Positions 1-7,564 are shown, counted from the stretch's first letter. The stretch is DNA of 16,233 nucleotides from an uncultured Lachnospiraceae bacterium (GCA_910585715.1 CAJUEX010000066.1:1-16233), one strand, 5' to 3'. Numbers and translations are program-made. Notes: a model not told the origin generated them from the sequence alone.

Positions 1-89
1 GGGTTTTTCAGAGTAAATGCAACAGGGCGTTGCTGTTACCTTGAAAATTTTCGCTTTTACCAAATCTTTATTCCCTCAGCACTATATTA

Positions 90-118
90 TTGACTTTTTT
101 CCATAAAAATCTTATAAT
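90..118 (+). promoter_or_regulatory. Sigma-A promoter of the HD-GYP gene
   Basis: A TTGACT -35 (90-95) and a perfect TATAAT -10 (113-118) are separated by exactly 17 bp. The -10 lies 71 bp before the ATG at 190. Transcription should start near 125, giving a ~65-nt leader. Bases 1-89 contain only AT-rich sequence and a small GCAAC/GTTGC hairpin (19-33); no gene is seen there. Confidence 0.75.
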
Positions 119-189
119 TTCAATAAGATAATTAGACACTTTTACCATGAAATTTTTTCTCTATCTGCATTTAAGGAGGGGAGAATATT

Positions 190-1278
190 ATGAAGAAAAT
201 AAATGTTGCCAATTTGATACCCGGAATGATAACTGCCGAGGACATCTATACTTATAACAATCAACTGATTGTCCAAAAGGGCACGGAGCTTACTGACAAG
301 ACCATTACCCGGCTTGAGTTTTATTCTATTATTAATGTTTGGATAGAGGAGGAGCAGCCGGTTTCAAAGGCTTCCCTGCAGCAGATTGCAGACGAAGAGA
401 AATGGCCCTATTCCAAGCTTATTCAGGCTACGCCTGAATTTAAAGAGTATAAAGCAAATTTTGATGATCTGGTAGAGGATTTTTCCCAATACCTGAATGA
501 TGTAGTAAACAAAAGCATTCCCATTGAACCTACTGAAATTTTAAAAAGGACCGTAGGGCTTTTGGATACCAGCAACGGCCATGTGAGCTTTTTCCATATG
601 CTTCACAATATGCGGGAATATGACGACACTACTTTTGCACACAGCATCAACGTAGCGCTTTTATGCAATGTTCTTGCCAACTGGCTTGATTTTTCCCAGA
701 AAGAAATCGACATGGCTACCTTATGCGGACTCTTCCATGATATCGGAAAGTTGTCCATTCCCAATGATATTATTAAAAAACCTTCCAAGCTTACCGATGA
801 TGAGTATAAAATTGTTAAGACCCATACACTGGAGGGCTATAATGTATTAAAGAATCAAGACCTGGATGAACACATAAAAAATGCCGCCCTTATGCACCAC
901 GAAAGGTTTGATGGCAGCGGCTATCCTTCCGGTTCTAAAGAGGATAATATTGATATCTATGCTCAGCTGGTTGCCATTGCGGACGTTTACGAAGCCATGA
1001 CAGCAGCAAGAGTATACCGCGGTCCACTTTGTCCCTTTAAAGTCATTGAGATTTTTGAAAAAGAAGGCTTCCAAAAATACAATCCACTTTATGTACTGAC
1101 TTTTTTGGAGAATGTAGTCCTAACCTATATAAACAACCGGGTTCGCCTCAGTAACGGCGTGGAAGGGGATGTTATATTTATCAACAAGCATTATCTGTCC
1201 AAACCATTGGTTCGGTTCCGGGATAATTTTATTGATTTATCGCAACATTCCGACTTATCCATAGAAGCAATTTTATAA
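190..1278 (+). CDS. HD-GYP domain c-di-GMP phosphodiesterase
   Basis: This 362-aa protein is a predicted cyclic-di-GMP phosphodiesterase that should hydrolyse the second messenger to pGpG or GMP in the cytoplasm. Residues 1-60 form a small N-terminal domain common in clostridial members (PGM.TAEDIYT, then a QKGT.LT motif). The metal-dependent HD-GYP domain spans about 140-308. Visible signature residues are H151, the HD pair 183-184 in LFHDIGKL, H212, the HH pair 236-237 in the HHExxDGxGYP motif (236-246), and D266 in IADVYEAM. The final ~55 residues (308-362) form a basic beta-rich tail of unknown role. No signal peptide, membrane segment or sensor domain is present, so any input must come through the N-terminus or a partner. 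The start is fixed by AAGGAGGGG at 173-181. The gene stands alone with its own promoter and terminator. The activity is inferred from motifs. Confidence 0.93.
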   Translation: MKKINVANLIPGMITAEDIYTYNNQLIVQKGTELTDKTITRLEFYSIINVWIEEEQPVSKASLQQIADEEKWPYSKLIQATPEFKEYKANFDDLVEDFSQYLNDVVNKSIPIEPTEILKRTVGLLDTSNGHVSFFHMLHNMREYDDTTFAHSINVALLCNVLANWLDFSQKEIDMATLCGLFHDIGKLSIPNDIIKKPSKLTDDEYKIVKTHTLEGYNVLKNQDLDEHIKNAALMHHERFDGSGYPSGSKEDNIDIYAQLVAIADVYEAMTAARVYRGPLCPFKVIEIFEKEGFQKYNPLYVLTFLENVVLTYINNRVRLSNGVEGDVIFINKHYLSKPLVRFRDNFIDLSQHSDLSIEAIL

Positions 1279-1294
1279 GCTCCTGTAAATAACA

Positions 1295-1335
1295 AAAAAG
1301 CTTACGGCAATATTCCGTAGGCTTTTTATTTTATA
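1295..1335 (+). terminator. Rho-independent terminator, likely bidirectional
   Basis: A 13-bp stem (1295-1307 with 1315-1327, one G-T pair) closes a 7-nt loop. It is flanked by A-run and T-run sequence, so it can end transcription of the forward HD-GYP gene and of the converging murA gene. Confidence 0.85.
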
Positions 1336-1357
1336 TTTTATATTTCATATTTTATGC

Positions 1358-2650
1358 TCAGCTTACTTTCAATTTAAACTTCTGTGCCTGTTTCTCGCTG
1401 GTTACTTTTTCAATGCTTGCACCCAGCCCCTGAAGCTTTATTTCAAAATCTTCATATCCTCTTTGAATGTATACGATATCATCAATAGTGGTAAAGCCTT
1501 CTGCCGCAAGACCGGCTATTACAAGGGCAGCGCCTGCTCTTAAATCCGGTGCGTTGATATGAGCCCCGGTATATTTGCTCACCCCGTCGATAATGGCAGT
1601 ATTCCCTTCCACCTTAATGGACGCCCCCATTCTCGTCAGTTCATCCACATATTTAAACCTGTTTTCAAATATGCTTTCCGTCACAATGCTGGTACCCGCC
1701 GACAAAGCCAGAGTCACAGCAATCTGAGGCTGCATATCTGTTGGAAATCCCGGATAGGGCAGGGTCTTTACATGAGTGTGGGTAAGGGGCTTGGAAGAAA
1801 CCACCCGGACCGCATCATCCGACTCTTCTATTTCACATCCGATTTCCATCAGCTTTGCGCTAATGGACTCCAAATGCTTTGGAATCACATTTTTTACGGT
1901 AACATCGCCTTTTGTAGCTGCTGCAGCAAACATAAAGGTACCTGCTTCAATTTGATCCGGTATAACGGAATACTCTGTCTTATGCAGCTTTTCCACGCCT
2001 TTAATACGGATTACGTCTGTTCCGGCGCCTTTAATATTAGCACCCATACTGTTCAAAAAGTTTGCAAGGTCTACTACATGGGGCTCTTTTGCAGCATTTT
2101 CAATAATAGTTTGTCCTTCCGCCATGGTAGCCGCCATCATAATATTAATAGTGGCGCCTACTGAAACCACATCCAGATATATATGGCTTCCCTTCAGCTT
2201 TTCCGCTTCGGTAATAATCAATCCGTGGGCAATTCTCACATCAGCTCCTAAAGCCTTAAAACCTTTAATATGTTGATCGATAGGACGGCTTCCGATATTG
2301 CACCCTCCCGGAAGAGCCACTTCGCCTTTTTTATACTTTCCTAACAATGCTCCTAACAGATAGTAGGATGCACGAATTTTCTTTATATAATCGTCTTCAA
2401 TGGTCAAATCCCGGATAGTAGAACCATTTACTTTAACCGTATGCCTGTCAATGCGTTCCACCATGGCTCCTACGCTCTGCATTGCCTGAATCAAAACATT
2501 GATATCCCTCACATCGGGTAAGTTCTCTATCACTACTGTCTCGTCTGTCATAATAGAAGCAGCTAAAATAGCAAGCGCCGCATTTTTGGCACCGCCAATT
2601 TCCACTTCACCAACTAAAGGACTGCCGCCCTTAATGATATATTGCTCCAT
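1358..2650 (-). CDS. murA: UDP-N-acetylglucosamine 1-carboxyvinyltransferase MurA
   Basis: This 430-aa enzyme transfers enolpyruvate from PEP to UDP-GlcNAc, the first committed step of peptidoglycan precursor synthesis in the cytosol. The EPT fold covers the whole protein. Visible landmarks are K22-N23 in GGAKNAALAILAA, the catalytic loop Cys at 117 in GGCNIGSRPID (the fosfomycin-targeted residue, so intrinsic target-site resistance is not suggested), D305 in FPTDMQPQ, R371 and R397. Length and residue numbering fit the family well. The start is ATG 2650, preceded by GAGGTG; a TTG four codons earlier is in frame but lies over that ribosome binding site. The gene has its own promoter and ends at the shared terminator. 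Many Firmicutes carry two paralogues (MurA/MurZ), and which one this is cannot be decided here. Confidence 0.97.
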   Translation of the reverse strand: MEQYIIKGGSPLVGEVEIGGAKNAALAILAASIMTDETVVIENLPDVRDINVLIQAMQSVGAMVERIDRHTVKVNGSTIRDLTIEDDYIKKIRASYYLLGALLGKYKKGEVALPGGCNIGSRPIDQHIKGFKALGADVRIAHGLIITEAEKLKGSHIYLDVVSVGATINIMMAATMAEGQTIIENAAKEPHVVDLANFLNSMGANIKGAGTDVIRIKGVEKLHKTEYSVIPDQIEAGTFMFAAAATKGDVTVKNVIPKHLESISAKLMEIGCEIEESDDAVRVVSSKPLTHTHVKTLPYPGFPTDMQPQIAVTLALSAGTSIVTESIFENRFKYVDELTRMGASIKVEGNTAIIDGVSKYTGAHINAPDLRAGAALVIAGLAAEGFTTIDDIVYIQRGYEDFEIKLQGLGASIEKVTSEKQAQKFKLKVS

Positions 2651-2682
2651 AAGACACCTCAAAGTTTATTCTCGCTACTCAT

Positions 2683-2712
2683 AGTATATAACACCTTTAT
2701 AGAATTTGTAAA
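2683..2712 (-). promoter_or_regulatory. Sigma-A promoter of murA
   Basis: On the minus strand, TTTACA (2707-2712) and TATACT (2683-2688) are separated by 18 bp. They lie 33 bp before the murA ATG, so murA can be expressed independently of the peptidase operon upstream. Confidence 0.65.
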
Positions 2713-2750
2713 TAAAAAATAAAAATGACCCTATTAATAACTAATCATTT
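2713..2750 (-). terminator. Weak terminator after the M23 peptidase gene
   Basis: On the minus strand AAATGA and TCATTT (2745-2750 and 2723-2728) can pair, followed by a T-rich stretch (TTATTTTTTATTT). The stem is short and AT-rich, so read-through into murA is plausible. Confidence 0.35.
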
Positions 2751-4314
2751 AATTCATGTATTCCAATGGATTTACCTGACTCCCGCCAATTAAAATCTCA
2801 AAATGCACATGGGGCCCCGTACTTCTTCCTGTATTGCCGCTTAATGCAATCTTTTGTCCCTGTTTTACATATTCCCCCGGCTTTACCAGCACCTTGCTCA
2901 AATGTCCGTATCTGGTCTGTCTTCCATCTGCATGATTAATATACACCACATAACCATATCCGCTTCCCCATCCGGCTTTTGCCACCGTACCGCCGGAAGA
3001 TGCCATAACTGCCGTTCCTACAGGAGTTGCCCAGTCCACGCCCTTGTGCCATCTTCCCCATCTTTTTTTAAAGCCTGAAGTAAAACGCCCGCCCGAAATA
3101 GGCTTGATATAGGTTGGAGGCACTTTCGTTCCGATTTCCACTACCTTCGGAACTGCTGCAATACTGACTTCTTCCTTTAGGATTTCCGTATCCGTAATAT
3201 CTTCATTGCGATAAGAAACAATGGACACTACCTTTCTATGTCCTGCTGAAGGCTGTTGAAGCACCTGGGATTCCGTCGTATACCAGCCATCATTATATAC
3301 ATACTCAATTTCTGCCTCATAATCCTCTTCGTAGTATACTTCTTCTTTATGCAACACCGACAACTCCGGTTCCGGCACTGTAATTACCAGCTCGTCCCCT
3401 ACACGGATAGTAGAATTTTCATCCTCCAGATTCTCATTCATTTCTATAATCGCTTCCATGGGAAGATTGGTTTTCAATGCAATTTCCGAAAGGGTATCGC
3501 CGGAAACCACTTCATACACAGCCTGCATTTCCTGATTCTTGGTAGCCAGGTCGATGGCATCATTCAGAGGAGTCAGTTCCTTATCCGTCAGATAAGTTTC
3601 CACTATTTCCACATCATCCCCAAACGCAATGTCCATTAATCCTAATTCGTAATCCGCAAAATCCCTTTTCTGCTCCAGCCGGATGTCTGAAAGCATTTCT
3701 GACAGAGCCAGTCCTACGCCCGCCTGGAAATCCATGGCTCCTTCTTTTTCTTCCTCTATTATCTTCTCTTCGGTTGTCTTTACGGCTGTGGTAAGCACAT
3801 TCAATTCCCTTGTAGGATCCAACACCAGCTCCACATAATATTTGCCATCCGTATCATATTGACGGATGGCCGCCTGTAAAAGCTCCCTTACCTCTTCAGA
3901 AGTTGCAAGATTCACTGTAAATTCATTGATTTTCAATGTATAGGCACGTTTTCTGGTTGTCTTTATGCTCTCCTCTAATATCCTGAGCATCTGCTCCTTC
4001 ACCTTTGACTTGGAATCAGTCAGCCCAAAATACTTTTCCTGACCTGTTATTTGCAAATCGGTGTCTACAAATACCATATCTTCCGACTCTTTAGCCAATT
4101 CCCTTCTGGACTGCTCCAGATACTCCTCCAGACTTGACACATCCGATACAGTTCCAACCTGCTTATCATTCAAAAATACGGTATAAATAGTATTGCCATC
4201 CCTTGTTACTTTTATATAATTGGGTAACAGAAAAAAGCTGACAATCATTGCCAGTAACCCGGTCTTCAAATATGAAATTACAATTTGCCGATGAAATTTT
4301 GTAAATTTTTTCAT
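2749..4314 (-). CDS. Membrane-anchored LysM/G5/M23 peptidoglycan metallopeptidase
   Basis: This 521-aa protein is predicted to cut peptide cross-links in peptidoglycan outside the cell. A basic N-terminus and hydrophobic segment (about 12-31) form an uncleaved anchor or signal. A long poorly conserved region (35-265) is followed by a LysM peptidoglycan-binding domain (267-313, VVSGDTLSEIA), a G5-like region (about 318-395), and a C-terminal M23 LytM domain (407-518). All expected active-site residues are present: zinc ligands H423, D427 and H504, and catalytic H471 and H502 in HVHFE. It is therefore probably active rather than a degenerate EnvC-type regulator. The ATG at 4314 was chosen because a GGA-containing ribosome binding site precedes it and the basic-hydrophobic anchor begins there. 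The longer reading frame would overlap the previous gene. It starts 7 bp after the flavin reductase gene, so the two are likely translationally linked. Confidence 0.92.
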   Translation of the reverse strand: MKKFTKFHRQIVISYLKTGLLAMIVSFFLLPNYIKVTRDGNTIYTVFLNDKQVGTVSDVSSLEEYLEQSRRELAKESEDMVFVDTDLQITGQEKYFGLTDSKSKVKEQMLRILEESIKTTRKRAYTLKINEFTVNLATSEEVRELLQAAIRQYDTDGKYYVELVLDPTRELNVLTTAVKTTEEKIIEEEKEGAMDFQAGVGLALSEMLSDIRLEQKRDFADYELGLMDIAFGDDVEIVETYLTDKELTPLNDAIDLATKNQEMQAVYEVVSGDTLSEIALKTNLPMEAIIEMNENLEDENSTIRVGDELVITVPEPELSVLHKEEVYYEEDYEAEIEYVYNDGWYTTESQVLQQPSAGHRKVVSIVSYRNEDITDTEILKEEVSIAAVPKVVEIGTKVPPTYIKPISGGRFTSGFKKRWGRWHKGVDWATPVGTAVMASSGGTVAKAGWGSGYGYVVYINHADGRQTRYGHLSKVLVKPGEYVKQGQKIALSGNTGRSTGPHVHFEILIGGSQVNPLEYMN

Positions 4315-4321
4315 TTTATCC

Positions 4322-4885
4322 TTACTTCTTTCGGACGCTAAATCCAAAGGTACCCAGTAAATCTCCAAGTGAATAATAAGAACCATGGGAGTATGCCGCT
4401 AAATCCGCCTGCTCCAAATGGAACTTATTTGTTTCATCCATATATTTGTCATCCACGTTGACGGCAACCACTTCTGCCAGAAACATATGATGGGTTCCCA
4501 GCTCCCTGATTTCGGTTACTCTGCATTCCAGATTAACAGGACTCTCTTCAATAAGAGGCGCCTTTACTACCCGGGGCTTTCCTTTCGTCAGCTTCATTTC
4601 CCGGAATTTATCCACATCCCTGCCGCTTTTCACTCCGCAATAATCTGCTGCCGGCACCAAATCCCTTGTGGTCAGATTGATTACAAATTCTCCGCTTTCC
4701 TTTATCATCTCATAAGAATGCCTTTCCGGACGAACTGATATGGAAACCATGGGCGGGTCGCTGCAGACAGTTCCTGCCCATGCCACGGTAATAATATTAT
4801 CTTCTCCGTTCCCGCCTTTCACACTAATCATGACAACCGGTACCGGATACAGCATATTCCCCGGTTTAAAGCTTATTTTTGCCAT
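4322..4885 (-). CDS. Flavin reductase-like (FMN-binding split-barrel) protein
   Basis: This 187-aa soluble protein resembles the flavin reductase/flavoredoxin family, which binds FMN in a split beta-barrel and moves electrons from NAD(P)H or other donors. Characteristic segments are the N-terminal PGNMLYPVPVVMISV, the D-P-P-M-V-S-I-S-V-R-P strand with HSYEMIKESGEFVINL (residues about 43-70), and an internal DKF...L segment. AGGAGGT lies just before the ATG. It is the middle gene of a three-gene unit, 31 bp after a coiled-coil membrane protein gene and 7 bp before the M23 peptidase gene. No functional link between flavin redox chemistry and wall hydrolysis is obvious from sequence. The physiological substrate cannot be told; flavoredoxin-like electron transfer and NAD(P)H:flavin reductase activity are both possible. 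Confidence 0.85.
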   Translation of the reverse strand: MAKISFKPGNMLYPVPVVMISVKGGNGEDNIITVAWAGTVCSDPPMVSISVRPERHSYEMIKESGEFVINLTTRDLVPAADYCGVKSGRDVDKFREMKLTKGKPRVVKAPLIEESPVNLECRVTEIRELGTHHMFLAEVVAVNVDDKYMDETNKFHLEQADLAAYSHGSYYSLGDLLGTFGFSVRKK

Positions 4886-4916
4886 GTTTTACCTCCTGCC
4901 TGCTTACTGCAATTCT

Positions 4917-5525
4917 TTAAAACAATTGAAACATTCCGCCAAGCTGTATAATCAGCGATGCAGCCGCAGCCAGAAAAGTAACCACAGCCAAAGGCATAAG
5001 AGCGCTGTTTTTCTTTGCATTTCTTTCCAACGCATCCAGGCGGTCTCCCATTTCCCTTGCCCTCTGGGTGCTCTGATCCATTACTACAGCCTGAACATTT
5101 CGATAAACCTTTACATTTTCCTTATGCACATGCTCTTCTAATGCTTTTATGGCTTCTAAAAGCCCTTCCGGGCTGTCTGCTTCAACATTTGAGGTCTTTT
5201 CACCCATGGCAGCAATGGCATTTTCAAGAGACCCAAAAGCTGTCTTCAGCTCTGTTTCCAGTTCTTCAAAGGAGACCTTCGTCTTATCAGCTGTCCTGTC
5301 ATATTCTTCAAACTGCTCGATTCCGCATTGAATCAGTTGGCCAACCTGTTCTGTCAGTTCCACATTTTTCAAATTCAGCCGGCGTATTTCCTGAATGAGC
5401 TTATCATTTTCTTCTGCCAGCTCCTTCACCCTGTTCAGTTCTCTTTCTTCCGCCTCCCCATTGGCTTTAATCAACTCTCCCGCATCGAACTGTTTTGTTG
5501 TCAGCTTGTCCATAAAATTATCCAT
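4917..5525 (-). CDS. Coiled-coil protein with C-terminal membrane anchor, unknown function
   Basis: This 202-aa protein matches no family I can name. Residues about 22-70 and 84-108 are rich in Glu, Lys and Leu with heptad-like spacing, and a further helix spans about 118-172, indicating an elongated coiled coil. The C-terminus (about 176-196) is a single hydrophobic segment followed by only a few residues, so it looks tail-anchored with the coiled coil in the cytoplasm. There is no signal peptide and no enzyme motif. GGAGGG sits 5 bp before the ATG. It is the first gene of the unit leading into the flavin reductase-like and M23 peptidase genes. A role as a scaffold near the envelope is only an inference from topology and neighbours. 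Confidence 0.8.
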   Translation of the reverse strand: MDNFMDKLTTKQFDAGELIKANGEAEERELNRVKELAEENDKLIQEIRRLNLKNVELTEQVGQLIQCGIEQFEEYDRTADKTKVSFEELETELKTAFGSLENAIAAMGEKTSNVEADSPEGLLEAIKALEEHVHKENVKVYRNVQAVVMDQSTQRAREMGDRLDALERNAKKNSALMPLAVVTFLAAAASLIIQLGGMFQLF

Positions 5526-5620
5526 ATATACCCTCCAAAGCCTGCTAATACCATATCATTTATTTGCACAGCAAGTCTCATTTAACTATACTTGCATTTC
5601 CTTTTTCATTGCTAACAGTT

Positions 5621-5649
5621 ATTTTATCATTAAATACAATTTTTTACAA
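5621..5649 (-). promoter_or_regulatory. Probable promoter of the coiled-coil/flavin reductase/M23 operon
   Basis: On the minus strand TTGTAA (5644-5649) and TAAAAT (5621-5626) are separated by 17 bp, 96 bp before the first ATG. Both hexamers deviate from consensus by two bases or fewer. Confidence 0.45.
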
Positions 5650-5731
5650 CATATTCCTGTTTTGTATAACTTGTATATATTTTGCTGTTTTTCTTTTATT
5701 GCTTTGTGTGAATTAACTTATTCTTTACCGG

Positions 5732-5766
5732 TTGTTCATACTTTGTTCATATTCCATTGTTATACT
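5732..5766 (+). promoter_or_regulatory. Possible Pho-box promoter
   Basis: Two exact copies of TTGTTCATA (5732-5740 and 5743-5751) are spaced 11 bp apart, the one-turn direct-repeat geometry of PhoB/PhoP boxes. A TATACT -10 begins 9 bp downstream (5761-5766), as in activator-dependent promoters lacking a -35. No gene begins downstream on this strand. Assignment to the Pho regulon is an inference. Confidence 0.4.
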
Positions 5767-5772
5767 AAGTAC

Positions 5773-5965
5773 AAATAAAGGAAGCAAGTCAGTATTTAAC
5801 ATTACAAATTAGATAAATTTTTTCATAATAGCCTCGGCGGGAAACTGCCGGGGCACTCCTCATTTTACCGGTTATATCCAAAAGCAAATAACTTTAAATA
5901 AAAATAAGGATATAAAACCTGTCAGACAACGTTCTGTCAGGCTCCCATATCCTTATTTCTATTTT
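5773..5965 (+). ncRNA. Candidate non-coding transcript downstream of the Pho-like promoter
   Basis: Between the putative forward promoter and a strong hairpin terminator there is no ATG, GTG or TTG start on the plus strand, so a transcript would be non-coding and about 190 nt long. It contains an 8-bp GC-rich hairpin (5831-5838 with 5847-5854, one T-G pair, around GGGAAACT) and ends in the 12-bp stem at 5902-5958. No known RNA family is recognised. Even if it is not transcribed, this 475-bp intergenic stretch holds no supported protein gene. Confidence 0.25.
5902..5965 (-). terminator. Long inverted-repeat terminator after the alarmone synthetase gene
   Basis: A perfect 12-bp outer stem (5902-5913 with 5947-5958) encloses an inner stem, CCTGTCAGA against TCTGTCAGG, with one T-T mismatch. 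On the minus strand it is followed by TTATTTTTATTT, and on the plus strand by TTTCTATTTT. It should end the gene at 6001 and could also stop forward transcription. Confidence 0.75.
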
Positions 5966-6000
5966 ACCGTTCTGTTTTGCCCTATGGCCTTCCAAAGCCC

Positions 6001-6681
6001 TCAGCCATTGGAAGCCTTTTTAATTGCCAGGGCGTCTGCCGGTGTCTCCTGATAAAGCTGATGCTGTACTTCTTCATTCAGGGAAAGCATTCGCATATCC
6101 AAATCAGAAACCATGCTTGCACATTCTATCAGTTCCTTTTTAATATGTTCCGGAACCTTGCCTTCAAATTTGTAATGTATCTTATGCTCCAAGCTGGCCC
6201 AGAAATCCATGGCAACTGTTCTAATCTGAATTTCTACCTTGGCATCCACGATACGGTCCGATAAAAATACCGGAACTGTTACAATCAAATGGTAGCTCTT
6301 ATATCCGCTGGGCTTTGGCCTTTGGATATAATCCTTTACTGATATCACCTTCAAGTCACTTTGCTTTATGAGCATTTCCGCAATCCGGTATATGTCCGAA
6401 GTAAAAGAGCAGATAACACGTATTCCTGCAATATCATTCACATACTTTACCATATTGGGTATAGTCGATTCATAGCCGTTTTTCCGAAGCTTCTTTACAA
6501 TGCTTTCCGGCGTCTTTATTCTTGATTTAATATGTTCTATCGGGTTGTATTGATGTACGTGCTGAAACTCATCGTTTAATATTTCAAGCTTTGTGCTTAT
6601 TTCCCTTAATGCTGAGTTATATACAAGATTTACTTCCTTCCAACTATCTACACCATTACCCATTTCAGGCCTAAACTCCAT
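6001..6681 (-). CDS. Small alarmone synthetase, RelA/SpoT nucleotidyltransferase domain (RelQ/YjbM-like)
   Basis: This 226-aa cytosolic protein is a predicted single-domain (p)ppGpp synthetase that transfers pyrophosphate from ATP to GDP or GTP in stringent-type signalling. The RelA/SpoT synthetase domain spans about 40-175: NPIEHIKSRIKTPESI (46-61), the catalytic Asp in DIAGIR (83-88), the substrate loop KPSGYKSYH (123-131), EIQIRT with its catalytic Glu (150-155), and WASLEHKIHYK (161-171). There is no HD hydrolase, TGS or ACT domain, so it should synthesise but not degrade. The C-terminal helices match the oligomerising tail of RelQ types. I chose ATG 6681 because AAGGTGGGA lies 6 bp upstream. 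An in-frame ATG at 6711 adds ten residues, but its GGGGGAG abuts the codon directly. It is monocistronic, with its own promoter and terminator. Confidence 0.92.
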   Translation of the reverse strand: MEFRPEMGNGVDSWKEVNLVYNSALREISTKLEILNDEFQHVHQYNPIEHIKSRIKTPESIVKKLRKNGYESTIPNMVKYVNDIAGIRVICSFTSDIYRIAEMLIKQSDLKVISVKDYIQRPKPSGYKSYHLIVTVPVFLSDRIVDAKVEIQIRTVAMDFWASLEHKIHYKFEGKVPEHIKKELIECASMVSDLDMRMLSLNEEVQHQLYQETPADALAIKKASNG

Positions 6682-6821
6682 AAAATCCCACCTTTTGTCT
6701 TCCAAAAACATCTCCCCCTGATTTGTTTCTGTACTAATATTATTTATTATGACTATTTTTATTTTCTCCCCTGTGCATTCTTTGGTCCGGCATGATATCT
6801 GTCAGTAAGGTATTTAACAAG

Positions 6822-6852
6822 ATTATACCACATTCCCAATTCAAAATGTTAA
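6822..6852 (-). promoter_or_regulatory. Extended -10 promoter of the alarmone synthetase gene
   Basis: On the minus strand TGGTATAAT (6822-6830) is a perfect extended -10. A TTAACA (6847-6852) lies 19 bp upstream. The resulting leader to ATG 6681 would be about 135 nt. The intervening 6690-6820 shows no gene. Confidence 0.55.
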
Positions 6853-6973
6853 ATTTGTACAATATTTTCATAATATTTTAAGAAATTCTGTTAATTTTTA
6901 AACCATTATTTACTCCTTTCCAACTATAGGGCATATGGGAAAAATTGCGGCAGCAAGACATATCACAATCATC

Positions 6974-7121
6974 GTTACTATTCACGGCCTGAGAGCCGCT
7001 TATAGCAACGATTCAGGGCAATATTTAAAGTTTTGCTTCGCAAAAATCGCCCCTCACCCCTGAATCATGTTCTCACGGAATGCGCAGTTTATGCGCATTC
7101 CTGACCCCCGTGAAAAGCAAC
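6974..7121. mobile_element. MITE-like element, family B (148 bp)
   Basis: The ends are imperfect inverted repeats: GTTACTATTCACGG (6974-6987) against the complement of 7108-7121, 12 of 14 identical. The element is flanked by an exact 8-bp direct repeat, CAATCATC, at 6966-6973 and 7122-7129, as expected of a target-site duplication. The inside is highly structured. Hairpins are 6971-7012 (18-nt arms, 14 matches), GATTCAGGG/CCCTGAATC (7010-7018 with 7058-7066) enclosing TTTTGC-TTC-GCAAAA (7031-7045), and a perfect 10-bp stem GGAATGCGCA/TGCGCATTCC (7077-7101). There is no coding capacity, so movement would need a transposase in trans. Only one copy is in the window, so repetition is predicted, not shown. 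Confidence 0.6.
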
Positions 7122-7161
7122 CAATCATCTCTCTATATATCAGGCAATTTCCCGGACATGA

Positions 7162-7190
7162 TTGTATATCCCTCTTCCTAATGCTATAAT
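7162..7190 (+). promoter_or_regulatory. Promoter of the small hypothetical gene
   Basis: TTGTAT (7162-7167) and a perfect TATAAT (7185-7190), with the extended TGC before it, are separated by 17 bp. Transcription would start near 7197. This begins 33 bp after the right target duplication of the family B element. Confidence 0.7.
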
Positions 7191-7216
7191 ATCCACAGAA
7201 TTAAAATATACAAAGC

Positions 7217-7513
7217 ATGATGGAAAGAAAGGATGCAACAAGAAATTATATGCGAATCTGGTTCAAAATATTCAAAGATAATCGTTTGCAAAACGACATA
7301 GTGGTTGAAGAACATCAAACCGATACCCGTACACATAAAATTTTTAAAGCTTTGGACGAAGCCTGCTATCAGTTTGATTTGGGCAAGCCCATATGGCTGG
7401 ATAAAACAATAGCTGAATTCAAGCGGCATAGCAAGGCACGCTTTTATCAGGATAACTTTATTGAGACCATTGATTTTGATTTTCTTGAAATGCATGTAAT
7501 TGAAGAGGACTGA
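7217..7513 (+). CDS. Small conserved-looking hypothetical protein
   Basis: This 98-aa acidic soluble protein is unrecognised by function. It resembles short proteins I associate with Lachnospiraceae genomes that begin with MR.WFK, but that is recall, not a search. Visible features are an aromatic basic N-terminus (MRIWFKIFKDNR), a central TRTHKIFKALDEACYQFDL helix, and a C-terminal NFIETIDFDFLEMHVIEED strand pair. No membrane segment, metal motif or signal peptide is present. A good promoter at 7162-7190 and a terminator overlapping the stop support it as a real single-gene unit. The start is uncertain: ATG 7217 lies only ~20 nt from the expected transcript start and has no ribosome binding site. 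ATG 7250, giving 87 aa from MRIWFK, may be the true start and is also poorly served, with AAAGG about 17 nt upstream. Confidence 0.75.
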   Translation: MMERKDATRNYMRIWFKIFKDNRLQNDIVVEEHQTDTRTHKIFKALDEACYQFDLGKPIWLDKTIAEFKRHSKARFYQDNFIETIDFDFLEMHVIEED

Positions 7514-7556
7514 TGGTTTCTCCGTAACAGTTCAGCCTTCCTCTTTTATTTTTGCA
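7503..7556 (+). terminator. Terminator overlapping the stop codon of the small gene
   Basis: AAGAGGA (7503-7509) pairs with TCCTCTT (7539-7545), and CTGA/TCAG extends the stem inside. TTTTATTTTTG follows. The stem includes the last codons and the stop. Confidence 0.6.
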
Positions 7557-7564
7557 TAATTTTA

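Noticed and set aside
2650..2662. Upstream TTG start for murA (and similar non-ATG extensions of the 77-aa, nucleotidyltransferase and glnN genes)
   Set aside because: In each case the ribosome binding site lies between the non-ATG codon and the next ATG, and family alignment favours the ATG.
5395..5778. Forward reading frames antisense to the coiled-coil gene, and other long antisense frames over murA, M23 and glnN
   Set aside because: They are shadows of genes with clear homology on the other strand, and lack ribosome binding sites and promoters.
5800..5868. A 24-codon minus-strand ORF beginning MRSAPAVSRRGYYEK
   Set aside because: There is no ribosome binding site, its codons overlie the GC-rich hairpin, and composition does not look coding.
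5724..5873. TTTACCGGTT direct repeats as a target duplication of a third mobile element
   Set aside because: The enclosed 130 bp has no inverted ends, so the repeat is mentioned only as an unexplained detail.
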